A DNA stretch of 52,841 nucleotides from an uncultured SAR116 cluster alpha proteobacterium (GTDB taxonomy: Bacteria > Pseudomonadota > Alphaproteobacteria > Puniceispirillales > Marisalimonadaceae). Both the position numbers and the translations under genes were made by a program. The notes below the pieces were generated by a model. It made no database searches and was not told the origin of the DNA. It saw only the letters and a program-made list of their open reading frames with translations. Of this stretch, positions 24,883 to 33,356 are shown piece after piece. The stretch covers positions 1 through 52,841 of the forward strand of contig CACBVW010000006.1 in assembly GCA_902542765.1 (NCBI GenBank), given 5' to 3'. How positions within the stretch are numbered: the stretch's first letter is position 1; each line of letters begins with the position of its first letter.

Positions 24883-26037
24883 TTAAGAACTAAATTCAGT
24901 TCTAATTTTTTTCCCATGCTCATCTAATTCAGGCATTTTATTCACTTCTGGTATAAGGTTGTCATGTATTGCGCCTGGACCTAAGACCTTTACTTTGCCG
25001 TTTTTGGTTTCAATTTCTAAAAAATTGTTTTGGGGATGATTTTTTAATTGTTCCATGTCAGATATTCTTCCGTAAGCAACGCTTGCTTCTTCAAGTTTTT
25101 CAATTAACTCCTCGCGTTTAAAAGTAATGAATTTATCTTGAATAATTTTTTCTGTTAATTCTCGATTAGTGACACGATCTGAGTTTGTTTTAAAGCGAGT
25201 GTCATTAACCATAGTTTCGTCGTCTAATACAATTTTACAAAGTTTCACCCATTCTCTATCATTTTGTATAGCAATTAAAATTGTCAAATTATCTTTACAA
25301 TTATATGCACCATAGGGAACGATTATTGGATGAGTCATACCATTTCTTTTTGGAATTTTGTTATTATAAACATAGCCAAGGTAGAAAGGGTTCATCCAAT
25401 CTGCGAGTGAATTAAACATAGACACTGATATATGTCTGCCTTTTCCACTTACACTTCTCTTTATAAGTGCTTGCAAAATTGCTTGATAAGCTGTCATTCC
25501 TGCAGATATATCACAGACTGAAGGGCCAACCTTTGCTCTTCCATCAACCCCAGCTTTATCTGGAAGACCAGTTATATCAATAACACCAGTTTCAGCTTGA
25601 ATTAACATATCATAAGCTTTTTGGTTTTTATATGGTCCTTCGTCTCCAAATCCAGAAATAGAACATGTAATTAGAAATGGATATTTTTTTCTTAATTCAT
25701 CTAAATTTAAACCAAGGCGGTCAAATGCACCTGGTGCTAAATTTTGGATTAAAATATCAGATTTTGAAATAATATTCTCAAAAATTTTAAAATCATCACT
25801 GTTTTTAAGATCTAAAGCAATTGACTCCTTCCCTCTATTCAACCAAACAAAATAAGCGCTATTTCCAAGTGCATTGTTATCATAGTTTCTGGCAAAATCA
25901 CCTTCAGGTCTTTCAACTTTTATAACTCTGGCACCTGCATCTGCCAGTCTGCACGATGTATAGGGGGCTGCCACAGCTTGCTCAACTGTTACGACTAATA
26001 AACCTTCTAAATCCTTTCCGGAATTTTGTCTTTCCAT
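24883..26037 (-). CDS. Family III CoA-transferase (CaiB/BaiF), copy 2
   Basis: A 384-residue enzyme with EGLLVVTVEQAVAAPYTSCR at the N-terminus, LADAGARVIKVERPEGDFAR near residue 27 and the catalytic Asp in KVGPSVCDISAGMTAYQAIL near 172. The N-terminal EQAVAAPYTS pattern resembles the CoA-transferases linked with CitE-type lyases, the position of RipA/Ict in itaconate clusters. Its ATG overlaps the stop of the upstream MmgE/PrpD gene by one base (TAATG), showing translational coupling. Succinyl-CoA:itaconate or mesaconate CoA-transferase is proposed from context. Confidence 0.88.
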   Translation of the reverse strand: MERQNSGKDLEGLLVVTVEQAVAAPYTSCRLADAGARVIKVERPEGDFARNYDNNALGNSAYFVWLNRGKESIALDLKNSDDFKIFENIISKSDILIQNLAPGAFDRLGLNLDELRKKYPFLITCSISGFGDEGPYKNQKAYDMLIQAETGVIDITGLPDKAGVDGRAKVGPSVCDISAGMTAYQAILQALIKRSVSGKGRHISVSMFNSLADWMNPFYLGYVYNNKIPKRNGMTHPIIVPYGAYNCKDNLTILIAIQNDREWVKLCKIVLDDETMVNDTRFKTNSDRVTNRELTEKIIQDKFITFKREELIEKLEEASVAYGRISDMEQLKNHPQNNFLEIETKNGKVKVLGPGAIHDNLIPEVNKMPELDEHGKKIRTEFSS

Positions 26038-27356
26038 TAGCTAACCAAACAATCTACTAAAGAAGAAACTTTACTTTCAGAGGGTGAGTTTAAGATTGTT
26101 GAAATTTCATGAGATTTATTTTTTGATAGCAATGACTCAGATTTGTTAACAATTTTATTTTCCAAAATATTTTGATCAATCTTGTCTGATAAATCATGTT
26201 TATTTTTTATATCTTTATTTCCATCTTTAATAGAAATTGAAGACTGAGTATTTGTTAATTTGTCATTAGGTATGACTCTTACCTTGTCCCTAACATTATT
26301 TATTTTTTCATCAAAACAAATATCATCGTTGTACGTCCCTAAGTTGGCTGTGTCTTTGCCATAAATTGACATGGCTGCCGTTAATTTATAAGAAAATTTT
26401 GATTCCAAACCAGTTTTTGGTTCTTGAATATTACACACTTTGAGCCAAGAAGGATTAGTTTCAATTGCAATCTCTTCAATTGATTCAGGATTAAAGTTGT
26501 TTTCTTGTTTTAATTCCTCAAGTGCTTCTAGGAAAGAATGTAGACCATGACAACAAGCATGAAATTTATACTTAATTTCAGGAAACAGGAAGTCTGTTCC
26601 TAAGTTTTCTACAGCTCTTGTAGGAGTTTTTTTATCCCAACCATGAGTTTGAAAAAAACCTTGATCACACTCAATACCATCTTCTCTTGACACAAACCCA
26701 AGTTTAGATAATTTGGCAGCCTCAATACCATTTGATGCAGCCATTCCTGCGTGATATGGTTTACCCATAGTACCAAATTGGGATTTAATTCCAGATGCTC
26801 TCGTTGAAACCAAACCAAGCGCATTTATTGTCTGATCCTCGCTCAAATTTAGTAATTTTGATGCAACAATTGTCGCCCCAAATGATCCACTTGTAGCAGT
26901 TTGATGGAACCCTGCATTATAATGTGAATAGCCTAAGATATGACCAATTCTAGTAGAGACTTCAACTCCTGACATATAAGCAAGTAATAAATCTTCTATA
27001 GATAATTCTAATTCTTCGCCTAAGGCTAAAGCAGTTGGTAATGCACTTGAAGTTGGGTGGCCAACAAAAAGAAAGTGAGTGTCATCATAATCTAATGCAT
27101 GACCAGTAGCTCCATTAGCTAAAGCTGCGCCTCTTGATGAAACGTTGTATCCAGTTGAAATCACTCGTGCTTGATTAATGCCATTTTCTTCTTTAACCAT
27201 TTCAGAAACTATTTTTGAAACCGGTTCTTGTTTTGCCGCATAGGCTACTCCACACCAGTCTAGAATAGACATCCTTGCAAAAAACTTCATTTCATCGTTG
27301 AAACTGTCTGATTTGGTATTAAATCCATAACTACCAAATAATTTTGTAATCGACAT
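26037..27356 (-). CDS. MmgE/PrpD family protein (copy 2)
   Basis: A 439-residue protein. Visible signatures: NGATGHALDYDDTHFLFVGH near residue 77, GFHQTATSGSFGATIVASKL near 148, MGKPYHAGMAASNGIEAAKL near 196, and YKFHACCHGLHSFLEALEEL near 265. AAGGA precedes the ATG. The last 90 residues are lysine- and serine-rich and less conserved in look, but the frame is intact. It lies between the large hotdog hydratase and CoA-transferase 2. A PrpD-like gene also sits beside ripABC in Pseudomonas. Its reaction may be isomerisation or dehydration of the C5/C6 acid. Confidence 0.83.
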   Translation of the reverse strand: MSITKLFGSYGFNTKSDSFNDEMKFFARMSILDWCGVAYAAKQEPVSKIVSEMVKEENGINQARVISTGYNVSSRGAALANGATGHALDYDDTHFLFVGHPTSSALPTALALGEELELSIEDLLLAYMSGVEVSTRIGHILGYSHYNAGFHQTATSGSFGATIVASKLLNLSEDQTINALGLVSTRASGIKSQFGTMGKPYHAGMAASNGIEAAKLSKLGFVSREDGIECDQGFFQTHGWDKKTPTRAVENLGTDFLFPEIKYKFHACCHGLHSFLEALEELKQENNFNPESIEEIAIETNPSWLKVCNIQEPKTGLESKFSYKLTAAMSIYGKDTANLGTYNDDICFDEKINNVRDKVRVIPNDKLTNTQSSISIKDGNKDIKNKHDLSDKIDQNILENKIVNKSESLLSKNKSHEISTILNSPSESKVSSLVDCLVS

Positions 27357-27376
27357 AATCTATCCTTCCCCTAAAA

Positions 27377-28234
27377 TTATTCAAAACGTGCTTCAGCTTG
27401 CATGGTCATTCCCGAACCCTTTACTGCACCCCAACAACTAACACTCCCGTCAGTGTTTATCTTTGCGCCAATAATATAATCACTATTTGCAAAAACAGGG
27501 GCCATAACTTTATGACTAAATGATGTTACAGTCTTACCTTTAAGCTTTTCAGCTGCCCTTAATAAAAAAGTAGCTTGCAAAGGACCATGAACAATTAAAT
27601 CAGGATAGTTCTCTTCATTTTTAGTATATGGATAGTCGTAATGTATCCTATGACCTACAAAACCAATTGCTGAATAACGGAACAAAATTGTTGGATGCAT
27701 AAAAATAGTTTCTGTATAGTCTGCATCTTCTGGAATTGTGTCTGACACACCAGAACCACCACCTGCTTTACTTACATCTCTATAAACAATATTATGAAGT
27801 TCATGCAATCTTACCTCTTCATTAACTGAAAATTCATACTCTGCAGTAACAAAACAAAGTTGTCCTGTCCTACCTTCCTTAAGTTTTATGTCAGCTACCT
27901 TGGATTTTTTTATTACTTTATCACCTACTCTTAGAGGTTTTATTACTTTGATCTGACTGCCAGCCCACATTCTTCTTGGAAGTGGAACTGGAGGCAAAAA
28001 ATCACCTCTAGCAGGATGAGAGTCCACTCCAAGTTCATCATTTTTTTTCAAATCCCAACCTAACATCCAATGCAAACCAGAGGTTGCATCCTCACCAATT
28101 TTGGGATCGCCTGGATCAATATTTAGTGTTGCTCTGTACCTCTGTTCAACAATTGGTGTAAGGTAATCTGTTACAGTCTCTATATTACCTAACCATTTAT
28201 TTAAATGATTAATATCAAGTGCTTCATTCTCCAT
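27377..28234 (-). CDS. Mesaconyl-C4-CoA/itaconyl-CoA hydratase-like (HTD2/FAS1-like hotdog) protein
   Basis: A 285-residue protein with an N-terminal FAS1-like dehydratase domain (LHWMLGWDLK near residue 53, HPARGDFLPPVPLPRRMWAG near 77, IKVIKPLRVGDKV) and a C-terminal hotdog with the active-site stretch FRYSAIGFVGHRIHYDYPYT near 190-209 and YPDLIVHGPLQATFLLRAAE. This layout is that of HTD2-like hydratases, including mesaconyl-C4-CoA hydratase (Meh) of the 3-hydroxypropionate bi-cycle and itaconyl-CoA hydratase (RipB/Ich). It is the first gene of the reverse-strand operon 28234-22299. Either product would be citramalyl-CoA, the substrate of the CitE-like lyase nearby. Confidence 0.82.
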   Translation of the reverse strand: MENEALDINHLNKWLGNIETVTDYLTPIVEQRYRATLNIDPGDPKIGEDATSGLHWMLGWDLKKNDELGVDSHPARGDFLPPVPLPRRMWAGSQIKVIKPLRVGDKVIKKSKVADIKLKEGRTGQLCFVTAEYEFSVNEEVRLHELHNIVYRDVSKAGGGSGVSDTIPEDADYTETIFMHPTILFRYSAIGFVGHRIHYDYPYTKNEENYPDLIVHGPLQATFLLRAAEKLKGKTVTSFSHKVMAPVFANSDYIIGAKINTDGSVSCWGAVKGSGMTMQAEARFE

Positions 28235-28331
28235 TTGCAGAACCTTTATTTTTAAGAATATTTGAAACTATTAAATATAAAAATTATATTAATATCAATT
28301 AATAAAATATTTATATGACAGGAACTTTGAT

Positions 28332-28676
28332 ATGCCTTCTTTAATTTTACATATAGATGAATCCTTAGAAAATATTTTTGAAATTTCTGGGGTTAAAGCA
28401 ATAGAAAAAAGCATAATAGATATTATCCAAGAAGAGTTAGAGGCTGAAAAAAACAACTGTCAAATTATATGGGTTAAGAGTAAAATAATTTGCTCAAATT
28501 ATAAAATATTTGGTGAATTGAAGTTTAGAGATAAAGAGACTAGAAATATTGACAAAAGAGATAAATGTTTAAAAAGAATTGGTAAAATTTTACAAAATAA
28601 ATTTAATGCCTTTATAAGACTTAGGGCATTCTCAATTCAAGATGCATCAATAACTGCACTAGATCTTGTAAATTAA
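28332..28676 (+). CDS. Tautomerase superfamily, 5-carboxymethyl-2-hydroxymuconate isomerase-like
   Basis: A 114-residue protein starting MPSLILHID, with proline as residue 2, the catalytic base of tautomerases after Met removal. The strand and helix order, ending FIRLRAFSIQDASITALDL, resembles CHMI (HpaF/HpcD), about 120 residues long. ACAGGAAC precedes the ATG by seven bases. It is the first forward gene after the 97-base AT-rich divergent gap (28235-28331) and precedes the LiuC-like hydratase gene by 37 bases. No other homoprotocatechuate genes are here, so the real substrate is open. Confidence 0.5.
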   Translation: MPSLILHIDESLENIFEISGVKAIEKSIIDIIQEELEAEKNNCQIIWVKSKIICSNYKIFGELKFRDKETRNIDKRDKCLKRIGKILQNKFNAFIRLRAFSIQDASITALDLVN

Positions 28677-28713
28677 AATTGTATTTCAAGTGATAAAAAT
28701 AGAAGGATCAGTA

Positions 28714-29505
28714 ATGAGTAAAAATATTGTATTAACAAGCGTAAATGAAAGAGGAATTGCTAAAGTTATTTTAAACCGTCCAGAAAGAAATAATGCATAT
28801 AACGGAGATATGATTATTGAATTAATCAAAAGCTTTGAATCTTTATATAAAAATAATTCTGTAAGAATAGTGCTCATTAAAGGCAATGGAAAACATTTTC
28901 AAGCAGGAGCTGACTTACAATGGCTTAAAGAAATTGGTAAACTTAGTCAAAAAGAAAATATAGAAGTTTCAAGAAAAACAGCTTCAGCGATTCAAGGTCT
29001 TACAAAGTTCCCTAAGCCAACAATAGCCTTGATCCATGGAGGATGCTTTGGAGGTGGAACTGGAATTGCCGCAGCAGCTGATATAGTAATAGCTAGTGAA
29101 GACGCTATTTTTTCTATTTCTGAAGCTAGATGGGGTGTAATGGCAGGAATAATAATACCTCATTTAAACGCCAGTATTGGCGTAAGAAACGTTAGAAGGT
29201 ATGCTCTTACATGTGAGCGTTTTAGTGCTAGTCAGGCCAAAGAAATGGGTTTAGTTCACCAAGTTTGTAAAACGGGTGAGCTTGAAAATGCTGTTCAACC
29301 TGTTATTGAGGACTTGTTAATGTGCGCTCCAGATGCATTAGAAGCTACAAAAAGAAGAACTTTAATTGAAAGTGGTTTAATGTTATCAGATGAAAAATTT
29401 GACGAACTTGTTTTTGAACATTCTCAAAAAAGGATGACTGATGAAGCAAAAGAGGGCCTAAATAGTTTTCTTGAGAAAAGAACTGCATCTTGGTATCAAA
29501 ATTAA
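28714..29505 (+). CDS. Enoyl-CoA hydratase/isomerase, methylglutaconyl-CoA hydratase (LiuC)-like
   Basis: A 263-residue crotonase from ATG 28714, with AAGGA just upstream; GTG 28690 would swallow that site. The CoA pocket HFQAGADLQWLKEIG is near residue 64, the oxyanion loop HGGCFGGGTGIAAAADIVIA near 110, and the remaining catalytic glutamate in FSISEARWGVMAG near 141. The second crotonase Glu is replaced (GGGTG), as in LiuC-type methylglutaconyl-CoA hydratases, and IGVRNVRRYALTCERFSASQ also fits that group. It is followed 16 bases later by the PcaB-like lyase gene. A C5-C6 branched dicarboxyl-CoA substrate is plausible. Confidence 0.82.
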   Translation: MSKNIVLTSVNERGIAKVILNRPERNNAYNGDMIIELIKSFESLYKNNSVRIVLIKGNGKHFQAGADLQWLKEIGKLSQKENIEVSRKTASAIQGLTKFPKPTIALIHGGCFGGGTGIAAAADIVIASEDAIFSISEARWGVMAGIIIPHLNASIGVRNVRRYALTCERFSASQAKEMGLVHQVCKTGELENAVQPVIEDLLMCAPDALEATKRRTLIESGLMLSDEKFDELVFEHSQKRMTDEAKEGLNSFLEKRTASWYQN

Positions 29506-29521
29506 ATTATAGGGAAAATAA

Positions 29522-30877
29522 ATGCCTGCATTAGTTACAAATTCAAAAATATGGGGAGAAATGTTCGGTACTAAAGAAATGCATTTATTATTTTCTGATG
29601 AGGGTACTACACAGTTATATTTAGATATAGAAGCGGCTTTAGCAAGAACACAGTCTAAGTTAAATATTATACCAAAAGAAGCTGGAGAAAAAATAACTCA
29701 AGCAGCAAAAGTAGACATTATTGATTGGGAGAAACTTGAAAAAAGGACATCTATAGTTGGATATCCAATACTTCCACTAGTAGAACAACTAAGTGAAAAA
29801 GTTGAAGGCAATTTTGGACAATTTTGTCATTGGGGCGCGACAACACAAGATATTATGGACACAGCAGATGTTCTACAAATTAGAAAGGGTCTTGAATTAT
29901 TATCTAAAGACCTAAAATCAATTTCAGATGCTTTAGAAAGAATTGTTGAGCGTCATATTAAAACACCTATGGCTGGTAGAACACATTTGCAACATGCTTT
30001 ACCTATATCTTTTGGGTACAAGGCATCTACTTGGTTATCTGGAATAGATAGGCATCACAAAAGACTGGAAGAAATGAAGAAACGCATTTTCAATGTTTCA
30101 TTTTTTGGAGCAGCAGGAACGCTTGCTTCTTTAGGAGAAAATGATGGCCTCAAAACGCAGTCAACTCTTGCAGAAGAGTTGGATCTGAATGTACCTGACG
30201 TTAGTTGGCATTCTATTAGAGATAATTTTTGTGAAGTAACTGGTTGGCTTGCAATGGTCGCTGCATCTCTTGGTAAAATAGCTTATGATGTGATGTTAAT
30301 GATGCAAACAGAAACACAAGAGGTAGCTGAACCATATCTTCACGGACGGGGTTCTTCTTCAACAATGCCTCAAAAAAGAAATCCCATTTCTTCTGAGGTA
30401 ATGCTGGCTTGTTCAAAGCTATTAAGAGAACATCATTCTTCTATGCTAGATGCTATGGTCCTTGACCATGAAAGAGCTACAGGTCAATGGCATGTAGAAT
30501 GGCATGCATTACCTAATGCCTTTTTGGTTGCTTCTTCATCTTTCAACTCAGCAAAATATCTTTTGGAAGGTTTAGAAGTTTCACCTGAAAAAATGAAAGA
30601 AAATATTTATAAAACCAATGGGTTAATAGTTGCAGAATCTGTTATGATGGCCCTTGCACCCAAGATAGGAAGACAAATTGCACACGATTTAGTTTATGAC
30701 TGTTGTAGAGAATCAATCAAAAAAAACATATCATTCATAGATACTTTATTAAAAAATAAAGAAATCTCTGACTTATTTAATGAGCAAGATTTGTTAAAAA
30801 TTATAGATCCATCTAATTACTTAGGGGCAGCTCCTACTATGGCACAGAGACTTTTAGATAAAAGAAAGTTATCGTAA
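29522..30877 (+). CDS. Fumarase/ASL superfamily lyase, PcaB (carboxymuconate cycloisomerase)-like
   Basis: A 451-residue protein, the length of Pseudomonas-type PcaB. Motifs: CHWGATTQDIMDTADVLQIR near residue 103, MAGRTHLQHALPISFGYKAS near 152, the superfamily signature GRGSSSTMPQKRNPISSEV near 280, then GQWHVEWHALPNAF near 322 and IDPSNYLGAAPTMAQRLLDK at the C-terminus. These match PcaB better than adenylosuccinate lyase or argininosuccinate lyase. PcaB would act after protocatechuate dioxygenase, but pcaGH lies 16 kb away and this gene sits with CoA-ester genes, so it may be a paralog acting on another polycarboxylate. Its identity as a lyase is firm, the substrate is not. Confidence 0.78.
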   Translation: MPALVTNSKIWGEMFGTKEMHLLFSDEGTTQLYLDIEAALARTQSKLNIIPKEAGEKITQAAKVDIIDWEKLEKRTSIVGYPILPLVEQLSEKVEGNFGQFCHWGATTQDIMDTADVLQIRKGLELLSKDLKSISDALERIVERHIKTPMAGRTHLQHALPISFGYKASTWLSGIDRHHKRLEEMKKRIFNVSFFGAAGTLASLGENDGLKTQSTLAEELDLNVPDVSWHSIRDNFCEVTGWLAMVAASLGKIAYDVMLMMQTETQEVAEPYLHGRGSSSTMPQKRNPISSEVMLACSKLLREHHSSMLDAMVLDHERATGQWHVEWHALPNAFLVASSSFNSAKYLLEGLEVSPEKMKENIYKTNGLIVAESVMMALAPKIGRQIAHDLVYDCCRESIKKNISFIDTLLKNKEISDLFNEQDLLKIIDPSNYLGAAPTMAQRLLDKRKLS

Positions 30878-30881
30878 TATA

Positions 30882-31298
30882 ATGCAACAGTTGATGACAA
30901 AAGAAAGCCTTGATAAATTTTTAAATAAAGAATTTCCTCAAGTAAGCAAAAATTTCAAGATATTAGAGGTAAATGATCAATTTTTTTCAATGCTAATGTA
31001 CATTACTGAAGAACATTTGAGACCAGGGGCAACAGTTTCAGGCCCAACGATGTTTCTATTGGCAGACGTAACTTTTTATTTAGCAACTTTAAGCATTATA
31101 GGTCCTAAAAGTCTTACTGTCACAACTAATTGTTCAATAAATTTTTTAAGAAAACCAAATGAGAAAAATTTAACTAGTAAGGCTAGAATTTTAAAATTAG
31201 GTAAAACTTTGAGTGTAGGCGATGTTTTAATTTATTCAGAAGATATTGACGAGCCTGTTGCCCACGCTTCACTTACATATTCTATTCCACAAAAATAA
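30882..31298 (+). CDS. PaaI-family hotdog thioesterase
   Basis: A 138-residue single hotdog domain: LRPGATVSGPTMFLLADVTF near residues 47-66 forms the central helix, and SLTVTTNCSINFLRKPNEKN follows near 80-99. This is the PaaI/4HBT pattern, where the Asp of the helix (LADVTF) is the usual catalytic acid. It would hydrolyse an acyl-CoA. It starts four bases after the lyase stop, so it is in the same operon, and it ends two bases before the convergent fghA stop. Confidence 0.75.
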   Translation: MQQLMTKESLDKFLNKEFPQVSKNFKILEVNDQFFSMLMYITEEHLRPGATVSGPTMFLLADVTFYLATLSIIGPKSLTVTTNCSINFLRKPNEKNLTSKARILKLGKTLSVGDVLIYSEDIDEPVAHASLTYSIPQK

Positions 31299-31300
31299 AT

Positions 31301-32125
31301 TCATATTCTATCTCTATGCCAAATTAAATGATCTGACATAAAGGATGATATAAAATAATATGAATGATCATAATTTGGGTGCATTCTAAGTTTTAAATTA
31401 ATATTTTTATCTTTACATGCATCATCTAATAGCCAAGGTCTTAACCCTTCTTTTAAAAAACTATCCGCGTCTCCTTGATCAACAAGAATTTCAGGAAAAT
31501 GATAACCATTTTTAACTAAAGCTACACTATCATACATTTGCCAATCACTTTGATTTAAACCAATATATTTTTTAAAGGCATCACTAGACCAGCTGGCAGT
31601 CGATGGCTCGACAATTGGAGCAAATGCAGAACAACTTTTAAATTTCTTTGGGTTTCTTAAAGCCATTACAATAGCTCCGTGACCACCCATTGAGTGACCA
31701 AAAATACTTTGTCTAGACATATCAAAATCGAAATTATTTTCAATAATACCTGGAAGTTCTTCAATTATATAAGTGTACATATTATAATTTCTGTCATATG
31801 GCGTTTCTGTTGCATCCAGATAAAAACCAGCTCCACTGCCAAATTGCCAATTGTCTTTTTCGTCGGGTATATCTTCCCCTCTAGGACTAGTATCAGGACA
31901 AATAATTGCTATGCCTAGTTCAGCAGCTTTTTTTCTGTACTCACCTTTTTCCATTACGTTTAAGTGACTACAAGTTAAACCAGATAGATACCACAAGACT
32001 GGAGGTGTTTTTATTTTGGGAGGGATAAAAACTGCAAAAGTCATTTCACAATTATTAACCAGAGACTGATGACTACAGACTAATTGTTTTCCCTCAAATG
32101 AAAATACTTCAGATATATTTTTCAT
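31301..32125 (-). CDS. fghA: S-formylglutathione hydrolase
   Basis: A 274-residue esterase-D-type enzyme, the normal length. Motifs: PVLWYLSGLTCSHLNVMEKG near residue 40, AIICPDTSPRGEDIPDEKDN near 73, the nucleophile elbow FGHSMGGHGAIVMALRNP near 144, the acid in VDQGDADSFL near 220 and the histidine in HPNYDHSYYFI near 255. It hydrolyses S-formylglutathione to formate and glutathione, the second step of glutathione-dependent formaldehyde oxidation. Its ATG overlaps the stop of the upstream dehydrogenase gene by one base. Confidence 0.95.
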   Translation of the reverse strand: MKNISEVFSFEGKQLVCSHQSLVNNCEMTFAVFIPPKIKTPPVLWYLSGLTCSHLNVMEKGEYRKKAAELGIAIICPDTSPRGEDIPDEKDNWQFGSGAGFYLDATETPYDRNYNMYTYIIEELPGIIENNFDFDMSRQSIFGHSMGGHGAIVMALRNPKKFKSCSAFAPIVEPSTASWSSDAFKKYIGLNQSDWQMYDSVALVKNGYHFPEILVDQGDADSFLKEGLRPWLLDDACKDKNINLKLRMHPNYDHSYYFISSFMSDHLIWHRDRI

Positions 32126-33234
32126 TAAAAAACTACGACTGATCTTATTGATTCACCAGCATGCATCAAATCAAAGCCTCTGTTAATATCTTCTAATTTT
32201 AAATTATGAGTAATCATTGGATCAATGTCAATTTTGCCTTGAAGATACCACTCCACAATTTTAGGAACGTCGGTTCTTCCTCTTGCTCCACCAAAAGCTG
32301 TACCTTTCCAGCTTCTTCCAGTAACTAGTTGGAAAGGTCTTGTTTTAATTTCTTGCCCTGCTCCAGCAACCCCAATAATTATACTTTCTCCCCAGCCTTT
32401 ATGTGCGCACTCTAAAGCTTGTCTCATTACATTCACATTTCCAATACATTCAAAAGAGTAGTCTGCACCACCACCTGTAAGATCAACCAAGTAATTAACT
32501 AAATCACCATCAATCTCTGATGGATTTACAAAATGTGTCATACCAAACTTTTTTCCCCAAGATTCTTTCTTGTTATTCATGTCGACACCAACAATCATGT
32601 TTGCTCCTATCATTCTCAAACCTTGAATAACATTAAGACCAATACCACCTAAGCCAAATACTACTGCGTTACAACCTGCAGTTGCCTTTGCTGTATTGAT
32701 AACGGCTCCAATACCTGTAGTTACACCGCATCCGATATAACAAATTTTATCAAAGGGAGCTTTTTTATTTACTTTAGCAAGTGCAATTTCAGGAACTACA
32801 GTGTAATTTGAAAAAGTAGATGTTCCCATATAATGCAATATGGGTTTCCCATTTATCGAAAATCTACTAGTGCCATCAGGCATTACTCCCTTACCTTGGG
32901 TAACTCTTATGGCCTGACATAAATTAGTTTTCGGATGCAAACAATACTCACACTCTCTGCATTCCGGTGTATAAAGAGGAATTACATGATCACCTTCTTT
33001 AAGAGATGTTACGCCTTTACCCACTTCTCTTACAACTCCTGCTCCTTCGTGCCCTAATATTGCTGGGAAATGTCCTTCAGGATCATCCCCAGAAAGTGTG
33101 AACTCATCAGTGTGGCATATACCTGTTGCTTTTATTTCTACTAGAACTTCTCCGGAACGAGGCCCTTCTAAATCCACATCCATAATTTCAAGCGGTTTTG
33201 CCGCCTCTACAGCAACTGCAGCTCTAGTTTTCAT
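32125..33234 (-). CDS. frmA: S-(hydroxymethyl)glutathione dehydrogenase (class III alcohol dehydrogenase)
   Basis: A 369-residue zinc medium-chain dehydrogenase. Catalytic zinc site: [12 protein letters not shown] near residue 38 and [19 protein letters not shown] near 58. Structural zinc: [15 protein letters not shown] near 92. NAD site: [20 protein letters not shown] near 194. The Cys-rich lobe and C-terminal [16 protein letters not shown] are typical of class III enzymes. It oxidises the glutathione adduct of formaldehyde. GGGGGG precedes the ATG. The formaldehyde may come from C1 or methylated compounds; no producing enzyme is identified nearby. Confidence 0.95.
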   Translation of the reverse strand: MKTRAAVAVEAAKPLEIMDVDLEGPRSGEVLVEIKATGICHTDEFTLSGDDPEGHFPAILGHEGAGVVREVGKGVTSLKEGDHVIPLYTPECRECEYCLHPKTNLCQAIRVTQGKGVMPDGTSRFSINGKPILHYMGTSTFSNYTVVPEIALAKVNKKAPFDKICYIGCGVTTGIGAVINTAKATAGCNAVVFGLGGIGLNVIQGLRMIGANMIVGVDMNNKKESWGKKFGMTHFVNPSEIDGDLVNYLVDLTGGGADYSFECIGNVNVMRQALECAHKGWGESIIIGVAGAGQEIKTRPFQLVTGRSWKGTAFGGARGRTDVPKIVEWYLQGKIDIDPMITHNLKLEDINRGFDLMHAGESIRSVVVF

Positions 33235-33356
33235 TGTGTCCCCCCAAACAATAATTTTCTTAAATGTAAAATTTATTATGATTTAATATCCATGACTTGC
33301 AAGATTTTTTAGTATATAAATTAGGTTTCAAGGATTTAGATATTAGGAGCATCTCT

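Noticed and set aside
29522-30877. Calling the lyase a certain pcaB of the protocatechuate pathway
   Set aside because: It is 16 kb from pcaHG and sits with CoA-ester enzymes, so only family-level naming is justified.
31301-33234. frmA-fghA as part of a dedicated methylotrophy locus
   Set aside because: No C1 oxidase, dehydrogenase or tetrahydrofolate-linked gene is nearby; the pair is a common detoxification module.
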